Shown here one piece after another: positions 43,216 through 53,984 of a stretch of 64,000 nt of DNA; within the stretch, counting starts at the first letter, position 1; every line of letters begins with the position of its first letter. The notes under the pieces were generated by a model. That model made no database searches. It was not told the DNA's origin and saw only the letters and a program-made list of their open reading frames with translations. Made by a program: the position numbers and the translations under genes. The DNA lies in contig CAWHKS010000003.1 of the NCBI GenBank assembly GCA_963829955.1, positions 102,441 through 166,440 of the forward strand, in the 5' to 3' direction. This DNA is from DASTFY01 sp963829955 (lineage in GTDB: Bacteria > Actinomycetota > Acidimicrobiia > Acidimicrobiales > Ilumatobacteraceae).

Positions 43216-46200
43216 ATGGGCGGGCGAATGGGCGTGTGGGGCCGGTCGGCGCGCGGGCGCATCGACCACGCTCGCGGTCGTGGCCGCGCCCGCACCCGAG
43301 GGGCGGCGTTGGCGGCGGTGCTCGTGGCCGGCGCGGCCGGGGGCGCCCTCGTCCCGTCGTCGGCCGCCGCGGCACCGCCGGCCGGCTTCCAGAACGAGAT
43401 CATCCTGTCCAACCTGAACGAGCCGACGGGCGCGGTCTTCACCCCCGATGGTCGGCTCCTCGTGATCGAGCGCGACGGCTCGGTGCTCGTCGCCCAGCCC
43501 GGCGCCACGCAGGTCGATCCCGTCCCGCTGCTCGCCATCAGCAACATCGACATCTCGGGCGGCGAGCGCGGCCTCGTCGGCATCACGCTCGATCCCGGCT
43601 TCGCCGGCAACGGGTGGTTCTACGTCTTCTACACCGCCAGCTCACCGCTGCGTGACCGCGTCTCCCGCTTCACGGCCAGCGGCAACACCGTCGTACCCGG
43701 GAGCGAGCTGGTCGTCTGGGAGGACAACGAGCCCGCCGCGCTATACCACCACGGCGGGGGCCTCGAGTTCGGCTCCGACGGCCGGTTGTACGTGTCGACC
43801 GGTGACTTCTTCGGCGGTGCGGATTCCCAGCTCCTCACCAGCTACAGGGGCAAGATCCTCCGTCTCGAGCCGGGTGGAGGAGCACCGTCGGACAACCCGT
43901 TCTTCGACGGTGCGGGCCCCAACCTCGACGCCATCTGGGCCCGCGGCCTGCGCAACCCCTTCCGCATCTCCTTCGACAGCGTCACCGGGCGGCTGTACAT
44001 CGGGGACGTCGGCAGCAACAGCACGTCGACCTCGCTCGAGGAGGTCAACCTGGGTGTCGCCGGCGCCAACTACGGCTGGCCGGTGTGCGAGGGCAGCTGT
44101 GGCACCGCCGGCATGACCAATCCCTGGTTCACCTACCCCCACGGCGGGCGGGACGCGTCGATCACGGGTGGGTTCGTCTACCGGGGGACCCAGTTCCCCG
44201 CCGAGTACCGGGGCAGCTACTTCTACGGTGACTACGTCCAGAACTGGATCCGCGGCCTGAGGCTGAACGGCGACGGATCGATCCAGCAGCCGTTCAACTT
44301 CGAGCCCGCCAACGGCGCGTCGGACGGACCGCACGGCGAGGTCGTCGATCTCCTCGAGGGTCCCGACGGCTCGCTCTACTACGTCGACTTCGGGACGTCG
44401 TGGGAAGGACAGTCGCGTCCTGGCACCGTCAGGAGGATCCGGTACCTGCCGACCAACCAGGCACCGGTCGCCCTCTCCTCGGCCACACCCTTGTCGGGAC
44501 CGGCGCCGCTCCAGGTGTCCTTCTCCAGTGCGGGTTCCAGCGATCCGGAGGGCGCCCCTCTCGCCTACGCCTGGGACCTGGGTGACGGCACCCTCTCCAG
44601 CGAGGCCAACCCGGTCCACACCTACACCGCTGTCGGCACCTACACCGTGCGGCTCACGGTCTCCGACGGCCAAACGTCGTCGCTGGCCGACCCGCTCCAG
44701 ATCACCGTCGGCAACCGGCCGACCGCCACGATCGATGCCCCAGCTGACGACTCGACGTTCCACGCCGGCGACGTCATCGCCTATAGCGGCTCGGGCACCG
44801 ACGTCGAGGACGGTTCGCTGCCGGCGACGGCGTTCTCGTGGCGGGGGATCATGCGACACGAGACCCACAGCCATCCGTTCTTCGGACCGGTCGACGACGT
44901 GACCGGGAGCTCGTTCTCGGTCCCGACGATGGGGCACGACTTCAGCGGCAACGTGTCCTACGAGATCATCTGCACGCTCACTGACTCGGACGGTCTCACT
45001 TCGAGCACTGCCGTTTCGCTGGTGCCCGAGGAGGTCAACCTGACGGTGCAGACCGTGCCAGCGGGTCTGACGGTTCTCTTGGACGGGGTGTCGCGGACGA
45101 CACCCTTCACGATCGATGCCGCCATCGGGTTCCAGTTCCAGCTCGAGGCCCCTGACCAGACCGCGGCGGGTACGCCGTACGTGTTCTCGAGCTGGTCCGA
45201 CGGCGGGGCCAGGGCTCACGGCCTGACGATCGGCACCAGCGACCAGACGCTCACCGCCACCTTCCAGCCCCCGCCGGACACGACGCCGCCCACGGTCACC
45301 GTCACCGCGCCGGCGGCCGGGGCCACCGTCTCTGGGACGACCGCCCTCACGGCCACGGCCAGTGACGGCGTTGGCGTGGCCGGCGTTCAGTTCCTGCTCG
45401 ACGGCGCGCCGGTGGGAGCCGAGGACACCACCAGCCCGTACTCGGTGTCCTGGAACACGACGACGGCCGCGAACGGCCCGCACACACTGACGGCCCGCGC
45501 TCGTGACGCCGCCGGGAACACGACGACCTCGGCCGTGGTGGCGGTGACCGTCTCTCAGCCCGCAGTCGACCCGACGTTCCGCGTCGCCTATGGCTTCAAC
45601 GAGACCGCGGGGACCGTGGCGGCGGACCGGTCGTCCAACGCCAACAACGCCACCGTCACGTCCGGAACCTGGGTCGCTGGCCGGTTCGGGAACGGTCTCG
45701 GTCTCAACGGCACCTCGACTCGCGCGGGCGGGCAGCAACGTGGCGCTCAGCGGGCCGTTCACGATCGAGGCCTGGGTGCTCAACCCGGCCAACGGCGCCT
45801 ACGAGACGATCGCCACCGTCGGGACGAACCGGGACCTCTACCTCGGCAGCGGAGTGGTCAATTTCTACACCGGGCAGCAGGATCTGCCCTTCGGGGCGGC
45901 GCTGGCCGTCGGGGCCTGGACCCACGTGGCGCTGACGTACGACAACGGCGTGCTGCGGGCCTACGTCAACGGGACGCAACAGGGACCGGACCGGGCGGTG
46001 ACGCTGGCCAACGTCACCGCGGTGCTGCAGATCGGAGCGTGGATGCCGTCCGGCAGCCAGAACGCGGACTTCTGGTCCGGCACGCTCGACGAGGTGCGGG
46101 TCTACGGTCGCGCGCTCACGGCGGCCGAGATCCAGACCGACATGTCGACGCCGATCACGCCTGCCGGTCCGGACGTGACACCACCGGTGGTGTCGTCGCC

Positions 46201-48577
46201 GGCACCGTCGGGGACGTTGCCCGTGGGTACGACGCAGGCGACGCTCGGTGTCGCCACCAACGAGCCGGCGACGTGCCGGTACGGCACGTCGCCCGGGGTC
46301 GCCTTCGACACCATGCCGACGGTGTTCAACACCACAGGGGGGACCGCCCACAGCTCGGCGGTCGGTCCGTTGACCGACGGCGGCAGCTACACGTACTACG
46401 TGCGCTGCCGTGACGGGGCCGGCAACGTCACGACCAGCGATGTGGTCGTCACCTTCGCGGTCGCCGCACCTCCCCCTCCGGACACGACGCCGCCCACGGT
46501 CACCGTCACCGCGCCGGCGGCCGGGCGCCACCGTCTCTGGGACGACCGCCCTCACGGCCACGGCCAGTGACGGCGTTGGCGTGGCCGGCGTTCAGTTCCT
46601 GCTCGACGGCGCGCCGGTGGGAGCCGAGGACACCACCAGCCCGTACTCGGTGTCCTGGAACACGACGACGGCCGCGAACGGCCCGCACACACTGACGGCC
46701 CACGCTCGTGACGCCGCCGGGAACACGACGACCTCGGCCGTGGTGGCGGTGACCGTCTCTCAGCCCGCAGTCGACCCGACGTTCCGCGTCGCCTATGGCT
46801 TCAACGAGACCGCGGGGACCGTGGCGGCGGACCGGTCGTCCAACGCCAACAACGCCACCGTCACGTCCGGAACCTGGGTCGCTGGCCGGTTCGGGAACGG
46901 TCTCGGTCTCAACGGCACCTCGACTTCCGCGGGCGGGCAGCAACGTGGCGCTCAGCGGGCCGTTCACGATCGAGGCCTGGGTGCTCAACCCGGCCAACGG
47001 CGCCTACGAGACGATCGCCACCGTCGGGACGAACCGGGACCTCTACCTCGGCAGCGGAGTGGTCAATTTCTACACCGGGCAGCAGGATCTGCCCTTCGGG
47101 GCGGCGCTGGCCGTCGGGGCCTGGACCCACGTGGCGCTGACGTACGACAACGGCGTGCTGCGGGCCTACGTCAACGGGACGACAACAGGGACCGGACCGG
47201 ACGGTGACGCTGGCCAACGTCACCGCGGTGCTGCAGATCGGAGCGTGGATGCCGTCCGGCAGCCAGAACGCGGACTTCTGGTCCGGCACGCTCGACGAGG
47301 TGCGGGTCTACGGTCGCACGCTCACGGCGGCCGAGATCCAGACCGACATGTCGACGCCTATCACGCCTGCCGGTCCGGACGTGACACCACCGGTGGTGTC
47401 GTCGCCGGCACCGTCGGGGACGTTGCCCGTGGGTACGACGCAGGCGACGCTCGGTGTCGGCACCAACGAGCCGGCGACGTGCCGGTACGGCACGTCGCCC
47501 GGGGTCGCCTTCGACACCATGCCGACGGTGTTCAACACCACTGGAGGGACCGCCCACAGCTCGGCGGTCGGTCCGTTGACCGACGGCGGCAGCTACACGT
47601 ACTACGTGCGCTGCCGTGACGGGGCCGGCAACGCCACCACCAGCGATGTCGTCGTCGCCTTCGCGGTCGCCGCACCGCCCCCGCCGGACACGACTCCGCC
47701 GGCGGTGACGATTACCGCTCCGGCCTCGGGCGCCACCGTCTCTGGGACGACCGCCCTCACCGCCACGGCCACCGACGCCGTTGGCGTGGCCGGCGTGCAG
47801 TTCCTGCTCGACGGCGCGCCGGTGGGAGCCGAGGACACCACCAGCCCGTACTCGGTGTCCTGGAACACGACGACGGCCGCGAACGGCCCACACACGCTGA
47901 CGGCGCGCGCTCGTGACGGCGCCGGGAACACGACGACCTCGGCCGTGGTGGCCGTGACCGTCTCTCAGCCCGCGGTCGACCCGACGTTGCGCGTTGCCTA
48001 TGGCTTCAACGAGACCGCGGGGACCGTGGCGGCGGACCGGTCGTCCAACGCCAACGACGCCACCGTCACGTCCGGGACCTGGGTCGCTGGCCGGTTCGGG
48101 AACGGTCTCGGTCTCAACGGCACCTCGACTCGCGGGCGGGCAGCAACGTGGCGCTCAGCGGGCCGTTCACGATCGAGGCCTGGGTGCTCAACCCGGCCAA
48201 CGGCGCCTACGAGACGATCGCCACCGTCGGGACGAACCGGGACCTCTACCTCGGCAGCGGAGTGATCAATTTCTACACCGGGCAGCAGGATCTGCCCTTC
48301 GGGGCGGCGCTGGCTGTCGGGGCCTGGACCCACGTGGCGCTGACGTACGACAGCGGCGTGCTGCGGGCCTACGTCAACGGCGTACAGCACGGGACCGGAC
48401 CGAGCGGCGACGCTGGCCAACGTCACCGCGGTGCTGCAGATCGGAGCGTGGATGCCGTCCGGCAGCCAGAACGCGGACTTCTGGTCCGGCACGCTCGACG
48501 AGGTGCGGGTCTACGGTCGCGCGCTCACGGCGGCCGAGATCCAGACCGACATGCTTACGCCGATCCCGAGCGGATGA
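43216..48577 (+). CDS. Secreted sugar-dehydrogenase-like protein with PKD, Ig-like and LamG repeats (frameshifted)
   Basis: ATG 43216 has a GGAGGAAG site. Signal peptide residues 30-55 end near AAAAPP. Residues 57-410 form a beta-propeller like PQQ-dependent glucose/sorbosone dehydrogenases (FTPDGRLLVIERDGSVLV, GERGLVGITLDPGFAGNGWF, LYIGDVG, YGWPVCEG). A PKD domain (ADVDDGT-like YAWDLGDGTLSSEANPVHTY) and further beta domains follow to about 685. The rest is tandem [Ig-like-LamG-Fn3-like] units. Six frame breaks occur (near 45725, 46525, 46925, 47180, 48130, 48395), most in GC-rich runs. Net product without breaks is about 1,790 residues. Likely cell-surface, sugar- or polysaccharide-related. 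Confidence 0.75.
45277..46480 (+). repeat. Ig-like/LamG repeat unit 1
   Basis: 1,204 bases. It encodes an Ig-like domain (TTPPTVTVTAPAAGATVSGT...TTSPYSVSWNTTTAANGPHT), a LamG/concanavalin-like domain (GPFTIEAWVLNPANGAYETI, NFYTGQQDLPFGAALAVGAW, FWSGTLDEVRVYGRALTAAE) and a short Fn3-like domain (VSSPAPSGTLPVGTTQATLG, CRYGTSPGVAFDTMPTVFNT). One frame break lies near 45725. Confidence 0.9.
46481..47686 (+). repeat. Ig-like/LamG repeat unit 2
   Basis: 1,206 bases, a tandem copy of unit 1 with only scattered base changes, so the duplication is recent or held uniform by gene conversion. It carries three frame breaks (near 46525, 46925, 47180). Confidence 0.9.
47687..48577 (+). repeat. Ig-like/LamG repeat unit 3 (incomplete)
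   Basis: Third copy, stopping after the LamG domain at TGA 48575-48577; the Fn3-like part is missing, so the array ends inside a unit. It has more differences from unit 1 than unit 2 has (for example TITAPASGATVSGTTALTAT). Two frame breaks, near 48130 and 48395. Confidence 0.88.
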
Positions 48578-48622
48578 CGGCCGGGAGCGGTGGGGACGCC
48601 TCGGCGGCGCGAGCCGATGAGG

Positions 48623-49733
48623 TCAGGCCGCGAGGTGGGGCAGCCGGCGCTGCAGCGCGTCGCGGGTGACGACGCCGACCAGGCGGCCGTCGCGCCAGCA
48701 CCGTGATGTAGGAGGCCTGCGGAGTCAGTCGGGCGAGGACCGGGGCCAGGGGCTCGTGCGGCTCGGCGCGGGCCACGCGGTTGAACGGGACCATCAGCTG
48801 GGTCAGGCGGGTGAACGGCCGCTGGTGCTCGGGCACCATCCAGAGCTGCTCCTCCGTGACGAGCCCGGTGAGCCCACCGTGCCCGTCCTGGACGGCGACG
48901 ACACGCGGCGCGCCGAGGCGGCCGCGCTGGCCGAGCATCGTCTCGGCGTCGGTGTCGGCCGTCGCCTCGGCGACGCCGTACCAGGTGACCTCGTCCACCG
49001 TGATCCCGTCCAGGCGCGATTCGGCGTTGGCCGCCATCTGCTCTGCCTTGGCGCTGATGACCAGGAACCCGCCGGTGAGCGGGATGAACAGGCCACCCCA
49101 ACCCCGGAACATCATCCAGACGCCGACGATGACGATCGCCCAGCCGAGGATCTGCCCGGCCTGCGCAGCCTCGTGCGTCGCCCGGGTGCGGTCGCCGTGG
49201 CGGGACCAGCGCACGGCGCGGAGGATCCGGCCGCCGTCGAGCGGCGCCCCCGGCAGGAGGTTGAAGAGGGCGATGATGACGTTGACGACGCCGAGCCAGC
49301 CGATCATGGCGGCCACGAACGGCCACGCGTCCATGGCCTCGAGCCCGACCGCCGCCCCGATGCCCGCGGCGCCGAGGAGGAGGCTGGACAGCGGACCGGC
49401 GACCGCGATCAGCCCGTCGGCCTTGGGCGAGGGCGCGTCGCTGTTGAGGCGGGCCATCCCGCCGAGGAGCCACAGCTCGATGCCTTCGGTCTGGACGCCG
49501 AAGCGACGGGCGACGAGGGCGTGGGCCAATTCGTGGAAGAGGATCGATCCGAAGAAGGCGGCGACGCCGACCGAGGCCGTCGCCCAGTAGGTGGCCGAAC
49601 TGGAGCCGGGCGCGCTGGCCGGGAGGGCACCGGTGGCCAGACCGACCCCGAGGAACCACACGATGACGGCGAGTGACCAGTGGACCGAGACGGGGATCCC
49701 GGTGACCTTCCCGAGGCGGAGGAATCCGCGCAT
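48623..49733 (-). CDS. Site-2 protease family membrane metalloprotease with CBS domains, frameshifted near the end
   Basis: About 370 residues from ATG 49733. The first zinc motif is HExxH in ILFHELAHALVARRFG, and the second is LFNLLPGAPLDGGRILRAV (NxxPxxPLDGG), as in SpoIVFB/M50B enzymes, with about six membrane helices. Two CBS modules follow (DAETMLGQRGRLGAPRVVAV and PLAPVLARLTPQASYITVL). Near 48697 one base too many pushes the frame off; the true end is RDGRLVGVVTRDALQRRLPH, stop at 48623. Members cleave anti-sigma factors or other membrane proteins within the bilayer. Substrate is unknown. Confidence 0.9.
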
Positions 49734-49871
49734 GGTGTTGGGGTGCTCCCTTCGAGCGGCAGGTCCAAGTGTATGACCGAGGTCCTCCGTTCCACCGGCC
49801 GTTCCACCGGCTCGCCAGCCCGCCCACACAGCCCCGTGGCACGCGTCATGCCGTCGTTAGGGTGTCCTGGG

Positions 49872-50765
49872 ATGGCCCGCTACGACACCGTCAGCTTCCT
49901 GTCGGACTACGGGCAGGCGGACGAGTTCGCGGGCTTGGTCAAGGCGGTGATCCGGGACCTCGCACCCCACGTCACGGTGATCGATCTGACGCACGAGATC
50001 CCGCCCCACGACATCCGGGCCGGCTCGCTCGCGCTGGCCCGTTGCATCCAGTACGTCCCGGCCGGCGTCGTGCTGGCCGTGGTGGATCCCGGCGTCGGCA
50101 CGGCGCGGCGGGCGCTGGCGGTCGAGATCGCCGGCGGCGCCGGTGTCGTGGTGGCCCCGGACAACGGTCTCATCGCTCCGGCCATCGCCATGGCGGGCGG
50201 GCCGGGAGCAGCGGTCGTGCTCACCAACACCGAGTACCACCTTGCCGCGCCCGGGGCCACGTTCGCGGGACGGGACGTGTTCGCCCCCGTCGCTGCGCAG
50301 CTGTGCAACGGCGTGCCGCTGGCCGAGCTGGGTGAAGCGATCGATCCCGCGGCGCTGGTGCCCGGGGTGATCCCGGTGCCGAGGGTGGACGGCGCCGACG
50401 TCGTGGCCGAGGTGCTGTGGGTCGACCACTTCGGCAACGCGCAGCTCAACCTCGGACCGGAGGATGTCGCCGGCTGGGACGGCGTGGCCCGGCTCCAGTG
50501 GGGGGACGAGGTCAGGACGGCGACCGTCGTCACGACCTACGACGAGATCGGGACCGGCGCCATCGGCCTCGTCCTCGATTCGTATGGCCTGCTCGCGCTG
50601 TCCCTCATGCGGCGCTCGGCCGCAGACGAGCTCGGGCTGGCGCCGGGGACGGAGATCCGGCTCTCGCCGGCCGTCTCGGGCGGGTCCGGAGGTCGGGTGG
50701 ATGGCGGGCTGACCGTGCCCGTCGCCCTGCGCCGGACAGACGGACCCGGCGAGTCTTCGCGTTAG
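49872..50765 (+). CDS. SAM hydroxide adenosyltransferase (DUF62 family)
   Basis: 297 residues from ATG 49872. It opens YDTVSFLSDYGQADEFAGLV and continues with IDLTHEIPPHDIRAGSLALA, VVDPGVGTARRALAVE, VVAPDNGLIAPA and WVDHFGNAQLNLGP, the family core. These enzymes break S-adenosylmethionine to adenosine and methionine; fluorinases and chlorinases are relatives with an extra loop that I do not see. TAGGGT (49858-49863) lies eight bases upstream, so the mRNA may be leaderless. Confidence 0.9.
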   Translation: MARYDTVSFLSDYGQADEFAGLVKAVIRDLAPHVTVIDLTHEIPPHDIRAGSLALARCIQYVPAGVVLAVVDPGVGTARRALAVEIAGGAGVVVAPDNGLIAPAIAMAGGPGAAVVLTNTEYHLAAPGATFAGRDVFAPVAAQLCNGVPLAELGEAIDPAALVPGVIPVPRVDGADVVAEVLWVDHFGNAQLNLGPEDVAGWDGVARLQWGDEVRTATVVTTYDEIGTGAIGLVLDSYGLLALSLMRRSAADELGLAPGTEIRLSPAVSGGSGGRVDGGLTVPVALRRTDGPGESSR

Positions 50766-50775
50766 CCTCGCCGCC

Positions 50776-50862
50776 GTGCGCCCGGCCACCACGCTCGCCC
50801 TCGCTCTCCTGCTGGTGGCCATCGTCGTCGCCGGCGTCGTCAGCCTGGTCCGGATCGGCTGA
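50776..50862 (+). CDS. Tiny single-helix membrane protein (28 residues)
   Basis: A GTG frame ten bases after the preceding stop encodes VRPATTLALALLLVAIVVAG then VVSLVRIG, a single membrane helix with charges at both ends. Length and position (between two genes of one run) fit a real micro-protein, but no ribosome site is clear and the composition alone could arise by chance. Confidence 0.35.
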   Translation: MRPATTLALALLLVAIVVAGVVSLVRIG

Positions 50863-50879
50863 AGGGGACCGCGACACCC

Positions 50880-52398
50880 GTGAACCTCGCCTCGATCCTC
50901 GACGACCACCCGGCTGACGCCCCGGCGCTCATCAGCCAGAGCCGAACCACCTCCGTACGGCGCGCTGCGCGATCGGACCGCCGCCTTCCGCGGCGCGCTG
51001 CAGGGCCTGGGCGTCGCCGCGGGAGACCGGGTCGTCATCCTGTGCGGTAACGACCCCTCGTTCGTGGTCGCGCTGCTGGCGACCGTCGGCCTGGGGGCCG
51101 TCGCTGTGCCCCTCAATCCCACCAGCCCCGGGCCCGAGCTCGATCGGCAGGTGGCCGAGGTCACCCCCTCGGTGGCCGTGGTCGCGCCGATGGCCGCGCA
51201 GGCGTGGCGGGACGTGGCCCGGGGCGCGGGCGCCGCCGTGGCCCACGTGGTGACGATGCCCGGCACCGAGCTGGACGGCTCGCTCGCCTTCGAGGACCTG
51301 CTGAAGTCGGAGCCCGTCGCCGCCGTCGACGTGGAGGCCGACACGCTCGCGCTCCTCATGTTCACCAGCGGGACGGCCGGCTCGTCGGTGGCCGCCATGC
51401 TCTCCCACGGGAACGTCCTCGCCAACCTGGCCCAGATCCGCACGAGCGGTCCGGACAGGCTGACCGCGGACGATGTGGTCTACGGCGTCCTCCCGCTGAA
51501 CCACATCATGGGCCTCACCGTGACGCTGTTCCTGACGCTCGACGTGGGCGCGACCGTCGTGCTCGTCCAGCGGTTCGATCCCGTCACTGCGCTGGACACC
51601 GTGCGCGAGCGCGGCGTTACCGTCGTCCCGGGCGCCCCGCCCATGTGGGTGGCCTGGTCGCAGCTTCCCGCCGAGCAGCTCGCTCCACTCAGCGGCGTGC
51701 GCGTCGCCACGACCGGCGCGGCGAAGATGCCCGAGGCGGTCGCCACCACGCTGGCCGAGCGCTGCGGGATCGTCCTGCGCGAGGGGTACGGGCTCACCGA
51801 GGCTTCCCCCGTCGTGACGACCTCGTCGGGCATCGAGCCCCGCCTCGGTTCGGTGGGCCAGGTGGTGTCGGACCTCGAGCTGCGGCTCGTGGACCTGGAC
51901 GGCACCGACGCGCTCGCCGGCGACCCTGGTGAGATCTGGGTGCGGGGGCCCAACGTCTTCCTCGGCTACTGGAACGATCCCGAGGCCACCGCCCGCGTGC
52001 TGACCGAGGACGGGTGGCTGCGGACCGGCGACGTCGCGGTCAGCGACGACGACGGCTACCTCTGGCTCGTCGACCGCGCCAAGGACCTCATCATCGTGTC
52101 CGGCTTCAACGTGTACCCCGCCGAGGTCGAAGAGGTCATCGCCGACCTGCCCGGTGTGGCCGACGTGGCGGTCGTGGGCGTCGCCCATCCGCACACGGGC
52201 GAGGCGGTGAAGGCTTACGTCGTGCCCGAGGCGGGGAAGCAGCTCGACGAGGAGGCCGTCATCGCCCACGCGCACGAGAACTTGGCCCGGTACAAGTGCC
52301 CGACCAAGGTGCTGTTCGTGAACGTGCTGCCGCGCAACCTGTCAGGCAAGGTGCTGCGCAGGGCCCTGCGCCAGGAGGGCGCGGGGATCATCAGCTGA
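50880..52398 (+). CDS. AMP-dependent acyl-CoA synthetase/ligase, frameshifted near the start
   Basis: About 505 residues. The start GTG 50880 gives VNLASILDDHPADAPALISQ; one base too many near 50957 moves the frame, after which YGALRDRTAAFRGALQGLGV is the normal continuation. The ANL core follows: LLMFTSGTAGSSVAAMLSHG, YGLTEASPVV, GYWNDPEATARVLTEDGWLR, TGDVAVSDDDGYLWLVDRAK and the catalytic Lys in LSGKVLRRALR. The P-loop is odd: SSVA stands where PKGA is normal, so the usual lysine is missing. Acyl substrate unknown. Confidence 0.86.
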
Positions 52399-53137
52399 GG
52401 ACGGCTGCGAGGACGTGAGCCAGGCCGATGCCCGGCCCGGCCGCCCCGGTGTGGCGATGAGGAAGCCGCAGAACAGGATCACGACGCCGGCGACCAGGGT
52501 GACCGCGAACGCGGTGTCCTTCCCCAGCCGCCCGGCGAGCGTGCCGCTGGCCGACAGCACGAGCGTCCCCAGCGCGATCACGACGTTCCCGGCCGCCAGC
52601 CGCTTGGCCGGGACCGCCTGGGTGCGGGAGCCGATCGGCCTGCCGCGGGTGAGCCGCCACGCCGACCAGAGGGCGCCGGCGATGACGACGAGCGCGGCGA
52701 CCCCCGACCCGACAGCGGCCAGGACGCGGGGCAGCGGCTCGAAGAGCTCCTGGCCCTCGGGGAGCTCGTCGCTCGGCACCGGCGCTCGCAGCGGTGCTGT
52801 CACCACGGACCCCGGCGGCGAAGCCCGAGGCCAGGACGAGGCCCCAGCGCACGCCGTCGGCGATCCGCCGCCCGGCGAGCAGGAAGACCGTGCCGAGCGC
52901 CAGCCACGGGACGTTGAGGATGGCGCCGAACAGGTAGAAGGCGCGGAAGCTGGGCGACGACCAGCCCGCAGCCTCCGCCACCCACAACGCGGCGGAGGCG
53001 GCGGCGAACATGGCCAGGGACACGGTCCACGCCAGCTCGTGCGGACGGCGGCGGACCAGCCAGCGCTCCAGGGTGGCGCCCGCGAAGGCCGTGGCGACCA
53101 GGGTCGCGGCGGCGGCCAGCGCGGCGTCGAGGCTCAC
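52391..53137 (-). CDS. Multi-pass membrane protein of unknown function, frameshifted
   Basis: From ATG 53137 the frame gives MSLDAALAAAATLVATAFAG, then helices SLAMFAAASAALWVAEAAGW, YLFGAILNVPWLALGTVFLL and WGLVLASGFAAGV; near 52802 the frame shifts by one and resumes VLAAVGSGVAALVVIAGALW, NVVIALGTLVLSASGTLAGR and FAVTLVAGVVILFCGFLIAT. In all about seven membrane helices. The exact end is unclear: stop 52391 or 52342 depending on a possible second indel. I do not recognise the family. It is convergent with the ligase gene and divergent from rex. Confidence 0.65.
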   Translation of the reverse strand: MSLDAALAAAATLVATAFAGATLERWLVRRRPHELAWTVSLAMFAAASAALWVAEAAGWSSPSFRAFYLFGAILNVPWLALGTVFLLAGRRIADGVRWGLVLASGFAAGVRGDSTAASAGAERRAPRGPGALRAAAPRPGRCRVGGRRARRHRRRPLVGVAAHPRQADRLPHPGGPGQAAGGRERRDRAGDARAVGQRHARRAAGEGHRVRGHPGRRRRDPVLRLPHRHTGAAGPGIGLAHVLAAVLS

Positions 53138-53168
53138 GCGGCGCAGCGTAGAGGGGCCGGTCGGCGCC

Positions 53169-53198
53169 TTGTGAACGAATGCACGTGATGCCTAGCCT
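53169..53198 (+). promoter_or_regulatory. rex promoter with Rex-like operator
   Basis: TTGTGA (53169-53174), six bases, then GCACGT: the left half matches the Rex consensus TTGTGA-N6-TCACAA exactly, the right half only in CAC. The left half overlaps the -35, and TAGCCT (53193-53198) is a -10 exactly six bases before GTG 53205, so the mRNA is probably leaderless and autoregulated. Confidence 0.5.
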
Positions 53199-53204
53199 GC
53201 GACC

Positions 53205-53897
53205 GTGAGTGATGCCGGGCGACGCCGGATCCCGGAGGCCACGGTGGCCCGGCTCCCGATCTACCTGCGCATCCTCTACGACCTCGCCGCCGACCGCGTC
53301 GGCAGCGTCTCCTCCGAGCGGCTGGCCGAGCTGGCGGGCGTGAACACGGCGAAGGTCCGCAAGGACCTGTCCTACCTGGGCTCGTACGGGACGCGGGGCG
53401 TCGGCTACGAGGTCGACTACCTGACGTACCAGATGAGCCGGGAGCTCGGGCTGACCCACGACTGGCCGGTCGTCATCGTCGGCGCCGGCAACCTCGGTCA
53501 GGCCCTCGCCAACTACGCGGGCTTCGACGAGCGGGGCTTCCCCGTGGCCGCGGTCGTCGACATCGACCCCGCCAAGGTCGGCACGACCATCGGCACCGTC
53601 CCGGTGCGGCACATCGACGAGCTCCCGGGGCTGGTCGGTGACGGCGGGTGCATCGGGGTCATCGCCACCCCGGCCGCATCGGCGCAGGACGCCGCCGACC
53701 GGCTCGTCGGCGCCGGCGTGACCGCCATCCTCAACTTCGCCCCGCAGCTGCTGACCGTGCCCCGAGGGGTGACCGTGCGGAAGGTCGACCTAGCCGTCGA
53801 GCTGCAGATCCTGAGCTTCTACCAGCGCCGTCGGGCCGCCGGGCCGATCACCGCGCTGGTCGACGACCCGGCACCCGGACACCCCGCCAGTGCCTGA
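53205..53897 (+). CDS. rex: Redox-sensing transcriptional repressor Rex
   Basis: 230 residues. The N-terminal winged helix reads RLPIYLRILYDLAADRVGSV and LAELAGVNTAKVRKDLSYLG with SYGTRGVGYEVDYL; the NAD(H)-binding Rossmann domain is VVIVGAGNLGQALANYAGFD, then DIDPAKVGTTIGTVPVRHID and a swapped C-terminal helix. Rex leaves its operators when NADH rises. It is 87 bases upstream of hemA, the rex-hem order of actinobacteria, and so probably ties haem synthesis to respiratory demand. Confidence 0.95.
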   Translation: MSDAGRRRIPEATVARLPIYLRILYDLAADRVGSVSSERLAELAGVNTAKVRKDLSYLGSYGTRGVGYEVDYLTYQMSRELGLTHDWPVVIVGAGNLGQALANYAGFDERGFPVAAVVDIDPAKVGTTIGTVPVRHIDELPGLVGDGGCIGVIATPAASAQDAADRLVGAGVTAILNFAPQLLTVPRGVTVRKVDLAVELQILSFYQRRRAAGPITALVDDPAPGHPASA

Positions 53898-53984
53898 CCC
53901 GGTGCCCGACGACCGCCGAGGAGAGGCGCGGGTGGAGGCGCCCCCTAGTGTTGGGCCCGACGAGCGACGGAAGGAGGTTCGGTC

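Noticed and set aside
49872..50765. A fluorinase or chlorinase
   Set aside because: The protein has the general DUF62 core, but I do not see the extra loop described for halogenases, and the general hydrolase class is far more common.
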